A stretch of 64,000 nucleotides of DNA from positions 496,001 to 560,000 of the forward strand of contig NZ_LPVF01000008.1 in assembly GCF_001517105.1 (NCBI RefSeq), given 5' to 3'. The DNA comes from Bacillus halotolerans (GTDB taxonomy: Bacteria > Bacillota > Bacilli > Bacillales > Bacillaceae). Made by a program: the position numbers and the translations under genes. Each line of letters begins with the position of its first letter. Positions within the stretch are counted from its first letter, which is position 1. The notes under the pieces were generated by a model. The model was not told the DNA's origin, made no database searches, and saw only the letters and a list, made by a program, of their open reading frames with translations. Positions 43,722-52,918 of the stretch are shown here, in pieces.

Positions 43722-46482
43722 AGAAATACTTATTCACGTCGAACAAATGGAAGACGGGTCATTCACGCTCTCAGCCTTTGATGAGAATGAGCAGCCCCTT
43801 CCCTACAGCCACATGAAAAAGCATTTGTTTCAATGGCACGAATCCTCATTTTACGGAACCTTCCTTGAGGATGTCAGCTTCATCGGGACAACCGCGGTTT
43901 TGCTTTCTCCATGGATGACTGTAGAGCTTCTCGGCAAAAACTCGTTCAACTCATTCAGCTCCGTGCAGCTCACAGAAGAAACGGAACCGCTGATTGAGGC
44001 AGCGTCCACCATTTACGAATTTATCGCGGACGGCGATTTCCTGCCTGACTACGAAGCATGGACAAACGGTGTTTTCCGCTGGAAGGATCGTGACAGCATA
44101 CTGGATGGCTTTACTGCGGAATGGTTTTCAGCCGCGGTGCAGGATTATATTCAATATGACGACGAACTGCGGGAAAAATGGGAAAATATCAAAGAAAAAT
44201 CACCTGCCGTCACAACATTTCGCGGACATTTTCTGGATGAAGAGGATTTTCTCGAAGGCATCGGCTGGGTTGACGATCAAACCCCGTTTACGGTCGGCCT
44301 CCGCTTGAATGAACCAGACTTTGACGGTGATGACTGGAAAATCGAAATGTTTTTACGCGATAAAAAGAGCGGCGCGGTTGTATTTTTTGACGGGCTGAAG
44401 AGCCTCAAAAAATCGTGGCAGGCCTACAGCGATAAAATCGCACGCGAGCAGGACCGCTTTCATCGAACGGTTCCGTGGCTGTCATTTGATTCCGGCACCA
44501 CGTTGATTTCAGAGGAAGAAGCCTGGATTTTCCTGTCAGAGGCAAGTGAGACGCTTGTCGATATGGGTGTTGAAATCCTCCTGCCATCCTGGTGGCAGAT
44601 TGTCAGAGACAGCAGCATGATGCTTAAAGCAAAGGTGTCTTCCGCCCCGCGCGGCGAGTCATTTGTCGGCATGAATGCGCTGCTTGATTTTAACTGGCGG
44701 TTTGCGACAAACGGCATTGAGCTGACAGAGGATGAATTTAACGAGCTTGTCGCGAGCAACAGGCGCCTCGTTAATATTCGCGGGCAATGGGTGAAAATAG
44801 ATCCGCAGTTTATCAAACAGATGAAACGGCTGATGGAGAAAGCGGAATCAGAAGGGCTCCATATGTCTGATATTCTGGCACGAGAGCTGATGGATCAGCA
44901 GGAAGGCGGGCTTGAGGACTCGGACATCATGGATACATCCGCTTTTGCCGGTATTCAATTCGACCTGTCAAAACAGCTCAGATCACTGATTCGAAAGCTG
45001 ACAACAGCGGAAAATCTGCCGGAGCATGAGGTCAGCCCCTCCTTTCAAGGCACGCTCCGCCCGTATCAGAAATACGGCATGAACTGGCTGCTGTTTCTGC
45101 GGCAAAGCGGTTTTGGCGCCTGTCTGGCCGATGACATGGGGCTTGGGAAAACCATTCAGATGATCGCATATTTTCTTCATGTGAAGGAAAGCGGACGGCA
45201 AAACACGCCGAATCTGATCATTGCGCCGACATCCGTCCTCGGTAACTGGCAGCGGGAGCTTCAAACCTTCGCGCCCAATCTGTCGGTCGCTCTCCATTAC
45301 GGCCCGCGCCGTCCGAAGGGAGAAGACTTCTCCGGCTATTATGATAACGTGGATGTTGTCTTAACCTCCTACGGGCTGTCGCATGCCGATTCTGAAGAGC
45401 TTTCTTCGGTGACATGGAACACAATTTGTCTTGACGAAGCACAAAATATTAAAAACGCGCACACGAAGCAATCACGCGCAATCAGAAAGCTGAAGGGCAT
45501 TCACCATATCGCGCTGAGCGGAACTCCGATGGAAAACCGCTTGACTGAGCTATGGTCGATTTTCGACTTCATGAATAAAGGCTACCTTGGCAGTCTGACC
45601 GGTTTCCATAAACGCTATGTATTGCCGATCGAAAAGGACCGGGACGAAAAAAGAATCGGACAGCTTCAGCAATTAATCCGGCCGTTTTTGCTGCGGCGGA
45701 CAAAACGGGATGAGGACGTCGCATTAAACCTTCCCGACAAGCTGGAGCAAAAAGAATTTATTCCGCTGTCAGCCGAACAGGCGTCTCTCTATGAGCAGCT
45801 GGTGAAAGACACTTTTGAACATATGTCGTCACTGACAGGCATGCAGCGAAAAGCACTGATCCTCAGCATGCTCGGACGGCTTAAACAAATATGCGATCAT
45901 CCCGCGCTTTATTTGAAGGAAGATCAAACCGAACTGCTGGCCGGACGTTCGGTCAAGCTTGAAAAATTGCTTGAGCTGATGACAGCGATCCGCGCCCAAA
46001 ACGAAAGCTGTCTCATTTTCACGCAATATATTCAAATGGGGAACATGATGAAGCGATTGCTTGAAAAAACCTTCGGCGAACCTGTGCAGTTTTTGAACGG
46101 GAGTCTTTCTAAGCAAGACCGCGATTCACTCGTTGAGAAATTTCAGAAGAAAGAATACCCGACACTGATTCTTTCGCTGAAAGCGGGCGGCACCGGTCTC
46201 AATCTGACAGCCGCCAATCACGTCATTCATTATGACAGATGGTGGAATCCGGCTGTTGAAAACCAAGCCACTGACCGGGCATACCGCATCGGGCAGGAGC
46301 GGTTTGTCCACGTCCATAAAATGATTACAACAGGAACAATTGAAGAAAAAATTGATATGATGCTTGAAACGAAGCAAACGCTGAACGACCAAATTATCCA
46401 AAGCGAAAACTGGATTACCGAGCTGTCCACAGATGAACTCGAAGAATTATTCACATTAAGCGCCTCAGCGCAGGCACAATAA
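43708..46482 (+). CDS. ywqA: YwqA, SNF2/RapA-family helicase-like ATPase
   Basis: A 924-residue SF2 ATPase. The N-terminal 430 residues hold a SNF2-associated domain. Motor motifs: Walker A DMGLGKTIQ (near 476), DEAQNIKN (near 576), SGTPMEN, LFTQYIQMG-like motif IV, and motifs V-VI LSLKAGGTGLNLTAA and QATDRAYRIGQ. This is the bacterial SNF2 type that translocates on double-stranded DNA and remodels protein-DNA or RNA polymerase complexes. ATG 43708 overlaps the end of ywqB. Function in Bacillus is not settled. Confidence 0.92.
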   Translation: MASLKEILIHVEQMEDGSFTLSAFDENEQPLPYSHMKKHLFQWHESSFYGTFLEDVSFIGTTAVLLSPWMTVELLGKNSFNSFSSVQLTEETEPLIEAASTIYEFIADGDFLPDYEAWTNGVFRWKDRDSILDGFTAEWFSAAVQDYIQYDDELREKWENIKEKSPAVTTFRGHFLDEEDFLEGIGWVDDQTPFTVGLRLNEPDFDGDDWKIEMFLRDKKSGAVVFFDGLKSLKKSWQAYSDKIAREQDRFHRTVPWLSFDSGTTLISEEEAWIFLSEASETLVDMGVEILLPSWWQIVRDSSMMLKAKVSSAPRGESFVGMNALLDFNWRFATNGIELTEDEFNELVASNRRLVNIRGQWVKIDPQFIKQMKRLMEKAESEGLHMSDILARELMDQQEGGLEDSDIMDTSAFAGIQFDLSKQLRSLIRKLTTAENLPEHEVSPSFQGTLRPYQKYGMNWLLFLRQSGFGACLADDMGLGKTIQMIAYFLHVKESGRQNTPNLIIAPTSVLGNWQRELQTFAPNLSVALHYGPRRPKGEDFSGYYDNVDVVLTSYGLSHADSEELSSVTWNTICLDEAQNIKNAHTKQSRAIRKLKGIHHIALSGTPMENRLTELWSIFDFMNKGYLGSLTGFHKRYVLPIEKDRDEKRIGQLQQLIRPFLLRRTKRDEDVALNLPDKLEQKEFIPLSAEQASLYEQLVKDTFEHMSSLTGMQRKALILSMLGRLKQICDHPALYLKEDQTELLAGRSVKLEKLLELMTAIRAQNESCLIFTQYIQMGNMMKRLLEKTFGEPVQFLNGSLSKQDRDSLVEKFQKKEYPTLILSLKAGGTGLNLTAANHVIHYDRWWNPAVENQATDRAYRIGQERFVHVHKMITTGTIEEKIDMMLETKQTLNDQIIQSENWITELSTDELEELFTLSASAQAQ

Positions 46483-46485
46483 CCA

Positions 46486-46522
46486 CAAAAAAGCTGGCTC
46501 CTTAAAAGAGCCAGCTTTTTTC
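46486..46522 (+). terminator. ywqBA terminator
   Basis: AAAAAGCTGGCTC-cttaaaa-GAGCCAGCTTTTTT, a strong hairpin after the stop. Confidence 0.92.
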
Positions 46523-46604
46523 CGTTCATCGCCGTCACGCCGAATTTCACAGAATCCGTTACGCCGGTTATGTTCAGGATGCACTTTTTTTCAAAAGATA
46601 AACC

Positions 46605-47462
46605 TTACAGCAAGTGCCGAATCATATGGGCAACGCCATGTTCATCATTGGTCAGGGTTACAGCGTCGGCTATCGCTTTGATGTCCTCCCGCGCATTGCC
46701 CATCGCTACGCCTTTTCCGGCAGCCTCCAGCATGGATCTGTCATTTAAGCTGTCGCCCACGGCTGCTGTTTCCTTCATTGGGATGTTAAGCCGCTTTGCC
46801 AGCCTTTCCAGCGCCTGCCCCTTGGATGCCTTTTTGGAGGAAAGCTCAAAGTTATGATCAGCAGAGCTGACAAGTGTCAGACCTTTATCACCCTGGTATC
46901 TCTGCCAGCCGGCCTCCAGCTTTTCTTTGAAGAAAGAAAAGCCAAGAATGTTGTAAAAATCAATCTGTTTATCCTCCTCAAATAGCTCTTGAAACGTGTC
47001 GATATAAGCAAAGCCCGATTGACTGTATTGCACCTCGGCTGCCTGCATCAGAACAGAAAGGTCAGCCTCTGGATTCGCACTTTTGACCCGGTCAAGCTCA
47101 ACATCTAGGAGCTGCCTGCCGTTTTGCGGTGTATAAATAGCTGAGTCTGTAAAAACCTCATAATAATAGTTTTCTGACTCAAGCCACGAGAGGATGTCAT
47201 ACGCCCGTTTTTTACCGATTGTTTCCGAATGATAAAGCCTGCCGTCAGGGTCGTGAATGACAGCGCCGTTCGCACTGATGACCCACGTTTTGATCCCGAG
47301 CGGTTCAAAAATTGACACGACATCAAAATAAGCGCGTCCCGTTGATACAACAACCTCAATCCCGTCCCGCTGCGCCTGCCGCAGAGCATTTTCATTTTCT
47401 GAGCTTACTTGATGCTTGCTGTTCAGCAAGGTTCCGTCTAAGTCGATCGCAATCAATTTCAC
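46605..47462 (-). CDS. ywpJ: YwpJ, HAD-family (Cof-type) sugar phosphatase
   Basis: A 285-residue haloacid dehalogenase-type phosphatase of the Cof/IIB subfamily. Catalytic motifs I LIAIDLDGTLLNS (nucleophile Asp8), II VVSTGRAY, III near 205 (KASKGQAL), and IV VGDSLNDRSML. Enzymes of this class remove phosphate from sugar phosphates. It is co-transcribed with the regulator glcR (5-base spacing), consistent with a role in sugar-phosphate control. Confidence 0.91.
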   Translation of the reverse strand: MKLIAIDLDGTLLNSKHQVSSENENALRQAQRDGIEVVVSTGRAYFDVVSIFEPLGIKTWVISANGAVIHDPDGRLYHSETIGKKRAYDILSWLESENYYYEVFTDSAIYTPQNGRQLLDVELDRVKSANPEADLSVLMQAAEVQYSQSGFAYIDTFQELFEEDKQIDFYNILGFSFFKEKLEAGWQRYQGDKGLTLVSSADHNFELSSKKASKGQALERLAKRLNIPMKETAAVGDSLNDRSMLEAAGKGVAMGNAREDIKAIADAVTLTNDEHGVAHMIRHLL

Positions 47463-47467
47463 GTTTA

Positions 47468-48244
47468 TCAGCCCTTTCTTTCATCCTGCTCTGTCACGAG
47501 AAGTTCGACCCCATTAAGATCAAGCAAGTCGCAAAACGCCTGATCGGGCAGCCGGTCTGTGATCAAGAGATCAATTTCACTTAGCTCAGCGTACTGATAA
47601 AAACTGGTGCTTCCCAGCTTCGAATAATCCGCAAGGGCGATCACCTGCTTGGCCTGCTGAATCATTTTTCGCTTCACCAGCCCATCTTCTTCATGCGCGA
47701 TCGTAATGCCGTGTTCCGAAATGCCGACAACACCGATCAGCGCTTTATCGACGTGATAGCTTGAAAGCTTTTCAATCACAGAGGCGCCGTACAAGAAACG
47801 GTGCTCCTTTTCAAGCTTGCCTCCGAGAAGATAGATCTCAATACCCTCTTTGTCTGAGAGCACTTCCGCGAGATTGATGGAGTTAGTGATAACCGTACAG
47901 TCGTCTGCATTCAAGTGCTTGGCGCACGCCTGAACAGTTGTAGACGCATCTAAAATAACCCGGTCGCCATTTTGAATCAGTGATGCGGCGAGTTTGCCAA
48001 TCTTGTTTTTTTCCTCGGACACTGTTTTCAGCCGGCCGGAATACCCCTGAATTTTCTGGTGCACAGACGGCAGAATGGCGCCGCCTCTTGTGCGAATAAT
48101 GGCATTCTGTTCCTCCAGCTTCACAAGATCCCGCCGTGCTGTATCTCTGGACACCTGAAGGAGCGTACAGATCTGCTCGGTTGTAATGCGGTTATGCTCC
48201 TTTAGATAATCCACAATCGCTACTAATCTTTCTTCTTGGTACAC
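47468..48244 (-). CDS. glcR: GlcR, DeoR-family transcriptional regulator
   Basis: A 258-residue DeoR repressor associated with sugar-phosphate sensing in B. subtilis. HTH near the N terminus (VYQEERLVAIVDYLKEH with RITTEQICTLLQVSRDTARR) and a phosphosugar-binding effector domain, with ILDASTTVQACAKHL as conserved ligand segment. GTG 48244 is taken since it restores the known length and has AAGGAA and GAGGG nearby; the ATG six codons upstream would be MKRNEG. It precedes ywpJ by 5 bases. Confidence 0.9.
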   Translation of the reverse strand: MYQEERLVAIVDYLKEHNRITTEQICTLLQVSRDTARRDLVKLEEQNAIIRTRGGAILPSVHQKIQGYSGRLKTVSEEKNKIGKLAASLIQNGDRVILDASTTVQACAKHLNADDCTVITNSINLAEVLSDKEGIEIYLLGGKLEKEHRFLYGASVIEKLSSYHVDKALIGVVGISEHGITIAHEEDGLVKRKMIQQAKQVIALADYSKLGSTSFYQYAELSEIDLLITDRLPDQAFCDLLDLNGVELLVTEQDERKG

Positions 48245-48470
48245 GCCCTCATTCCTTTTCATATGACGTTATCTTTAAGTAATTATAAGTTTTTGTATAT
48301 CAACAATCAATATTATTAAGTGAAATTAAGTAAAAATGCATCATAAGAACCAATTTTCCCTATCTCAAACAGAAAGAAAAAACCAGTCTGGTCGACTGGT
48401 CAATTCTGAGGGGATGATGCGAAGAAAAGTAATCGTGAATGGGATTTAAAGCGGGAGGAACAGGGAGATG

Positions 48471-48812
48471 TCAATCGGCAGCTTTTTCCCGAGGTTTAGG
48501 GTCCATAAAACGAACAGTATCAGCCATCACTTCAGTTACGTACACTTTGACACCTTCCGCATTTTCATAGCTCCTTGTCTGAATACGTCCGCTTAGGCCG
48601 ACGAGAGAGCCTTTTTGGCAATATAACGCCGTGTTTTCGGCCGTTTTTCTCCAAAGCGTGCAATTGACGTAATCCGCTTCAACTTCTCCTGAAGCATTTT
48701 TGAAGCTGCGGTTAACTGCAATCGTAATGTGTGTCACTGCCGCGCCTGCAGAAGTGTACCGAAGCTCAGGGTCTTTTGTTAAACGTCCGACAAGCATGAC
48801 CTGATTGAACAT
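48471..48812 (-). CDS. ssbB: SsbB (YwpH), competence single-strand DNA-binding protein
   Basis: A 113-residue OB-fold single-strand DNA-binding protein that protects incoming transforming DNA. The family start MFNQVMLVGRLTKDPELRYT is clear. It lacks the acidic, glycine-rich tail of the housekeeping SsbA, as expected for the competence form. In B. subtilis it is induced by ComK; AAAA and TTTT patches upstream (near 48870-48920) would be compatible, but I cannot prove K-boxes. Confidence 0.94.
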   Translation of the reverse strand: MFNQVMLVGRLTKDPELRYTSAGAAVTHITIAVNRSFKNASGEVEADYVNCTLWRKTAENTALYCQKGSLVGLSGRIQTRSYENAEGVKVYVTEVMADTVRFMDPKPREKAAD

Positions 48813-48889
48813 TGCGATTCCTCCTCTCCTTGCGGTTACACGTATTGTAGACGATGCAACGAGAAAAGAAAAACGCTCAAAATCTCATT

Positions 48890-49273
48890 TCAGCCTCTGT
48901 TTTTATCTTTCGTTTTCATTTTTCCCTCAGCTAAAAACAGCTTTTGTTTTTTCCCTCTAAAGAAATATGTATTTTTTAAAAACCGGAAAAACAATTTAGA
49001 TGTCAGCCAATGCTGCGTATTCATACAGACATAAGAAGAGCCGTCCCATGCAAACCACTGAAAGCTGAGTTTCTTTTCCGGGAGCGACAGCTGGATTTTG
49101 TACTGTTCCATCCCATCATAAGTTTCGTATAAAAAAATCATCCTCTCTTTCCTATATAGATGAACCTCAAAAATATCTTTACGGCTTAACATATAAGCTT
49201 CGTTCGTTTGAATCAAACGCTGATCCGCCGAAGTGCCGTCAATATAAATTTCCTTTAAATGAAATCGATTCAT
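48890..49273 (-). CDS. ywpG: YwpG, small conserved protein
   Basis: A 127-residue basic protein with conserved IEYDGMEQYKIQ-like and LSFQWFAWDGSSYV segments and a Lys-rich C terminus (KTKDKNRG). AGAGGTG lies before ATG 49273. It is upstream of ssbB. It was reported to interact with the dynamin-like DynA in B. subtilis; its mechanism is unknown. Confidence 0.82.
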   Translation of the reverse strand: MNRFHLKEIYIDGTSADQRLIQTNEAYMLSRKDIFEVHLYRKERMIFLYETYDGMEQYKIQLSLPEKKLSFQWFAWDGSSYVCMNTQHWLTSKLFFRFLKNTYFFRGKKQKLFLAEGKMKTKDKNRG

Positions 49274-49448
49274 ACACACCTCTCCGTAATCCATAGTCAG
49301 TTACAGTATAATGAAAAAATAGAAATTATTAAATGTTGTACCAGTACAAAATAAATTATCCTCAGCATTACAGCGTTTTCACGGAAAAATGAATATGTGT
49401 TATAATTCATTTTAAGAATTCTTTGTAAGTAAATGGGGTGAGATAAAA

Positions 49449-49859
49449 ATGAAAACCTTTAAACTGGTTGACCTGAACGTGGAACGGGTGGACAAGGAAG
49501 AAAAGTCAATTGAACAGTTTCCCCTTATTGACGGACTGATTATCAATAAAGAAGACGGCGAAAATCACTGGCTGATTGAAGCGCTTGTTCCGAAGGAGCA
49601 CTTGTCTTTTTTTGACCAGCTTCAAAAAAAACAAGCTGAAGTTAAAGTGTTTGTGACGATTACGAAAAAAAGCAACCGCCCCGCCCAGCTGACTGCAGCT
49701 GTGAAGAATATTGCTGAACTGGAAGAAAGCATCTCGGTTTTAATTTACGGACAAATGGTGACAAGAAAACAGCAAGGCACTGAAACCATTCTGGAATCTC
49801 TTGTAAAAGAGGGCTATACAGGAGCGCAGCTGATCGAGGCGTTTAAGCAGAAGATATAA
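49449..49859 (+). CDS. ywpF: YwpF, conserved protein of unknown function
   Basis: A 136-residue soluble acidic protein starting MKTFKLVDLNVERVDKEEKS. The same length as in 168. Good ribosome site GGGGTGAG 7 bases before ATG. TATAAT occurs about 45 bases upstream with a weak -35. No catalytic motif is recognisable. Confidence 0.85.
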   Translation: MKTFKLVDLNVERVDKEEKSIEQFPLIDGLIINKEDGENHWLIEALVPKEHLSFFDQLQKKQAEVKVFVTITKKSNRPAQLTAAVKNIAELEESISVLIYGQMVTRKQQGTETILESLVKEGYTGAQLIEAFKQKI

Positions 49860-49893
49860 AAGAGAGTGGAAATCACCCCCTCTCTTATTTTAC
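49858..49893 (+). terminator. Weak hairpin after ywpF
   Basis: AAGAGAGTGG-aaatcac-CCCCTCTCTT and ATTTT follow the ywpF stop. It may be a terminator or attenuator before the beta-lactamase gene. Confidence 0.5.
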
Positions 49894-49912
49894 ATTTGCT
49901 GAGGTGACACGT

Positions 49913-50716
49913 ATGAATAAGCGAAAAATTCAAGCGGTTGTTTTATCACTTATCGGCGCAGCTGTCCTTTTGACATCAAGTTTGCAAACACCTAGAGAAG
50001 CTGTTGCTGCCGAGAAGCGTCCCAATCTAAAGAAGATGAATGTAGATGAATTTTTCACTGATCACGACGGAACTTTTATCTTACGTGATCTGAAAAACGA
50101 AAAAACATTCGTCTACGGCGATCAACGCGCGACACAAAGATTTGCGCCGCAATCGACTTTTAAAGTCCCAAATGCGCTGATTGGATTACAAACAGGCGCC
50201 GTTAAAGATGAATATGACATCAAATACTGGGACGGTGTAAAACGTGAGCTCGACGTATGGAATCAGGATCACACGCTAGGATCTGCCATGAGATACTCCG
50301 TTGTTTGGTACTATCAAGCGATGGCCCGAGACATCGGAGAAGAGCGAATGAAGGAATGGATTGATAAAATAGCGTACGGCAATCAAGATATCAGCGGCGG
50401 TATTGACCAATTTTGGCTGAGCAGCACGCTAAAGATTTCTCCTCTGGAACAAACGGACTTTATGGAAGCCTTATACAAAGAAAAACTGCCATTTGATAAA
50501 AGCGTAATGAAGACAGTGAAGCGGATGATGATTCAGGAAGATGAGGATCATTATACGCTTTATGCAAAAACCGGTTCAGGCTCAGGCATCGGCTGGTATG
50601 CAGGCTTTGTCAAAACCGAAAACGGAGTGTACAGTTTCGTGACGAACATTGACGGCACCGGCACAGACGCGAAAAGCATGACAATGGACATTTTGAAGAA
50701 ATATGTTCTGCCATAA
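49913..50716 (+). CDS. Class D (OXA-type) beta-lactamase
   Basis: A 267-residue secreted enzyme that hydrolyses beta-lactam antibiotics through an acyl-serine. Signal peptide (about 1-33, with basic start and a VLLTSS core). All class D motifs are present: STFK at 81-84 (catalytic Ser81, carbamylated Lys84), S-V-V 129-131, YGN 155-157 and KTG 219-221. It is similar to the Bacillus BSD/YbxI type but seems a separate gene at a new place. ATG 49913 with GAGGTG upstream is used. Its own terminator follows. In 168 the ywpF-mscL interval holds ywpE/ywpD, here absent. Confidence 0.9.
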   Translation: MNKRKIQAVVLSLIGAAVLLTSSLQTPREAVAAEKRPNLKKMNVDEFFTDHDGTFILRDLKNEKTFVYGDQRATQRFAPQSTFKVPNALIGLQTGAVKDEYDIKYWDGVKRELDVWNQDHTLGSAMRYSVVWYYQAMARDIGEERMKEWIDKIAYGNQDISGGIDQFWLSSTLKISPLEQTDFMEALYKEKLPFDKSVMKTVKRMMIQEDEDHYTLYAKTGSGSGIGWYAGFVKTENGVYSFVTNIDGTGTDAKSMTMDILKKYVLP

Positions 50717-50751
50717 AAAAGACCGCCGTCTCAGACGGCAGTCTTTTTTTA
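50715..50751 (+). terminator. Terminator of the beta-lactamase gene
   Basis: AAAGACCGCCGTCT-c-AGACGGCAGTCTTTTTTT, a long near-perfect stem that may also serve mscL on the other strand. Confidence 0.9.
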
Positions 50752-51141
50752 TTCCGGTGACCTTGTTTGCTGCTTCAGCAGATCTCTGATTTCTTTCAGC
50801 AGCTCCTCTTGCGCATCTGCCGCTTCCGCCTCAGTCTCTTCTTCCGCTTCTTTCTTGCGCTTTAATTGATTCAAAGTCCGAATCACAATAAAAATAGAGA
50901 ACGATATGATTAAGAAATTCACAATGGTTTGAATGAAGCTGCCGTATTTGACGACCGCATCACCGAATGTAAAGGACAGCCCCGAAAAATCAAGCCCGCC
51001 CAGAAGCAAGCCAACTAAAGGCATAATGATATCATTAACGAGCGATGTGACGATCTTACCGAACGCGCCCCCTATTACAACACCAATCGCAAGGTCAACA
51101 ATGTTCCCGCGCATGGCAAAGGTCTTAAACTCTTTCCACAT
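50749..51141 (-). CDS. mscL: MscL, large-conductance mechanosensitive channel
   Basis: A 130-residue channel that opens under hypo-osmotic stress. The conserved start [20 protein letters not shown] contains the pore-lining first helix and its cytoplasmic amphipathic helix; a second helix lies near 68-90 and a charged C-terminal coil closes it. ATG 51141 is preceded by AGCAGGTG; the longer frame through the terminator region is not real. Confidence 0.95.
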   Translation of the reverse strand: MWKEFKTFAMRGNIVDLAIGVVIGGAFGKIVTSLVNDIIMPLVGLLLGGLDFSGLSFTFGDAVVKYGSFIQTIVNFLIISFSIFIVIRTLNQLKRKKEAEEETEAEAADAQEELLKEIRDLLKQQTRSPE

Positions 51142-51166
51142 ACAAATCACCTGCTTTTTTTGTTTT

Positions 51167-51213
51167 AAAAGAAAAAAAGACAAATGTGCCGCTGCCCATC
51201 TGTCTCTTTTCAC
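51167..51213 (-). terminator. fabZ terminator
   Basis: AGACAGATG-ggcagcggca-CATTTGTCTTTTTTTC on the minus strand, between fabZ and mscL. Confidence 0.75.
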
Positions 51214-51639
51214 TTACTCGCCGAGGGCAAAAGTCAGTTCAACTTCGCAAACCACTTCGCCGTCAACTTTGGCAACGCCTTTTCCGCGCCCGATTGTGCC
51301 TCTCGCACGAGTGATTTCCACCTCAAGGTGAAGCTGGTCACCAGGTTTCACTTGTTTTTTAAACCGGCAATTGTCAATGCCTGCAAAAAACGCCAATCTG
51401 CCGCGGTTTTCTTCTTTAATCAGCATCGCAACAGCCCCGACTTGAGCAAGCGCTTCTACAATTAATACGCCGGGCATCACCGGATACTGTGGAAAATGTC
51501 CGTTAAAGAACTCTTCATTAGCAGTTACATTTTTATAGCCTTTTGCCCGTTTGCCCTCTTCAACTTCCGTAATCCGGTCTACGAGCAAAAACGGATAGCG
51601 GTGAGGAATAATTTCTTTAATTTGCTGAGTATCAAGCAT
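51214..51639 (-). CDS. fabZ: FabZ, (3R)-hydroxyacyl-ACP dehydratase
   Basis: Dehydrates beta-hydroxyacyl-ACP in fatty acid elongation. 141 residues, hot-dog fold. The catalytic His is in [20 protein letters not shown] (about 48) with Glu in the same motif. ATG 51639 lies after AAGGAG; the longer frame is unsupported. It stands alone, followed by its terminator. Confidence 0.95.
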   Translation of the reverse strand: MLDTQQIKEIIPHRYPFLLVDRITEVEEGKRAKGYKNVTANEEFFNGHFPQYPVMPGVLIVEALAQVGAVAMLIKEENRGRLAFFAGIDNCRFKKQVKPGDQLHLEVEITRARGTIGRGKGVAKVDGEVVCEVELTFALGE

Positions 51640-51752
51640 TCTCTTGACATCTCCTTCATCTGCGTTAGTATGTATAGCAATCATGTATGATCTAATCTGT
51701 ACATTTGAAAAGTATATTATGAATGAACCTCTTTTTCAACCGGCGCCCAAAG

Positions 51753-51779
51753 TGTAACCAACTGTCAATGAGGACCGTC
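51753..51779 (+). promoter_or_regulatory. Sigma-X type promoter of rapD
   Basis: TGTAAC (51753-51758) and CGTC (51776-51779) separated by exactly 17 bases, a perfect sigma-X match, about 50 bases before rapD. The B. subtilis rapD promoter is known to respond to sigma-X. Confidence 0.8.
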
Positions 51780-51832
51780 AAAAGTTGTGATATGATAATT
51801 ATAGATTTTACCATTAGCAAAGAGGTAGGAAA

Positions 51833-52897
51833 ATGATTTCGAAGTTTATTGAAAAAAGAATTCAAAAAATGTTAAACGAGTGGTATACCGCTATTGGCAA
51901 ACGTAAAATGGATGACGCAGCAGCGCTTAAAGAGAAAATCGACCAGCACCTTCCGAAACTTAAAAAGAACACAAAACTTTGGATGCGTTATCAATTGTTC
52001 CTCGCACGCCATCAGCTCCTTTTTGAAAACCAGGACGGGCTGGATCCATTATTCCATGAATTATATGAACAGGAAGACAAAATGGATGATGAATTGAAAT
52101 ATTATCTGCATTTTTTCTCAGGATTATATGAAATGGTCAAAACCGCTCCGAAGCATGCGGTGAATGGTTTTAAAAAAGCTGAGCAGCACCTGCACGCGAT
52201 TCAAAACGCATTTGAAGCCGCTGACTTTTATTATCAAACCGCCGGCGCCTATTACTTGATGAAATCACCGCCGCTTTCCATCCAATATGTTGAAAAAGCA
52301 TTAAATATCTACTTGCATCAATTCGGCTATGTCAAAAAGGTGATCAGCTGCAAACTGCTCCTCGCTGTAAACTATATTGATCAAGAGCGCTATGATGAGG
52401 CTGAACAGCTTTTCAAAGAAATTATCAGGAAAACCCAGCAGGTAAATGACGATAATCTGCTGTGCCACGCTTATTATAATTTGGGCTTTTTAAAAGCAAC
52501 CGAAAAGAAAGACCATGAAGCGCTTCTCTACTTTAAAAAGGTATTGAAGAATCATGAATTTGAAACCAATTCTCCAGTATCCTATCTGCACTGCGTGTAT
52601 GAATCCGTCAGGGCTCTTTTTAAAACAGAAAAGATCTCAGAAGGAAAAGCGGTTTTGCAAAAAGGGAAAGAATTATCTGAAAAGGTAAACATTCAAACAA
52701 TTCAATTGAAACTAAAAACACTTGAAGCGCTCTATACGTCTGCTGAAGATCCTTATGATACCTTGCTTGAATATGTGCTTGAACTAGAAAAAATCGAAGC
52801 TTGGGTGGATTTAGAGGTGCTTTTGGAGGACATCACGGAATACTACAAAAAAAAGGACGATTTCGAAAAAGCCGCCTTTTTTATTATGCGCGGCTGA
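51833..52897 (+). CDS. rapD: RapD, Rap-family TPR regulator
   Basis: A 354-residue Rap protein: N-terminal three-helix bundle (about 1-70) and six or seven tetratricopeptide repeats (about 90-350; for example the FKKAEQHLHAI and EAEQLFKEIIRKT helices). Such proteins inhibit response regulators; RapD represses ComA-type signalling in B. subtilis. No phr peptide gene follows, which is usual for rapD. It starts behind AGAGGTAGG. Confidence 0.93.
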   Translation: MISKFIEKRIQKMLNEWYTAIGKRKMDDAAALKEKIDQHLPKLKKNTKLWMRYQLFLARHQLLFENQDGLDPLFHELYEQEDKMDDELKYYLHFFSGLYEMVKTAPKHAVNGFKKAEQHLHAIQNAFEAADFYYQTAGAYYLMKSPPLSIQYVEKALNIYLHQFGYVKKVISCKLLLAVNYIDQERYDEAEQLFKEIIRKTQQVNDDNLLCHAYYNLGFLKATEKKDHEALLYFKKVLKNHEFETNSPVSYLHCVYESVRALFKTEKISEGKAVLQKGKELSEKVNIQTIQLKLKTLEALYTSAEDPYDTLLEYVLELEKIEAWVDLEVLLEDITEYYKKKDDFEKAAFFIMRG

Positions 52898-52918
52898 TTG
52901 AAAACGCCTATCTCTCTA

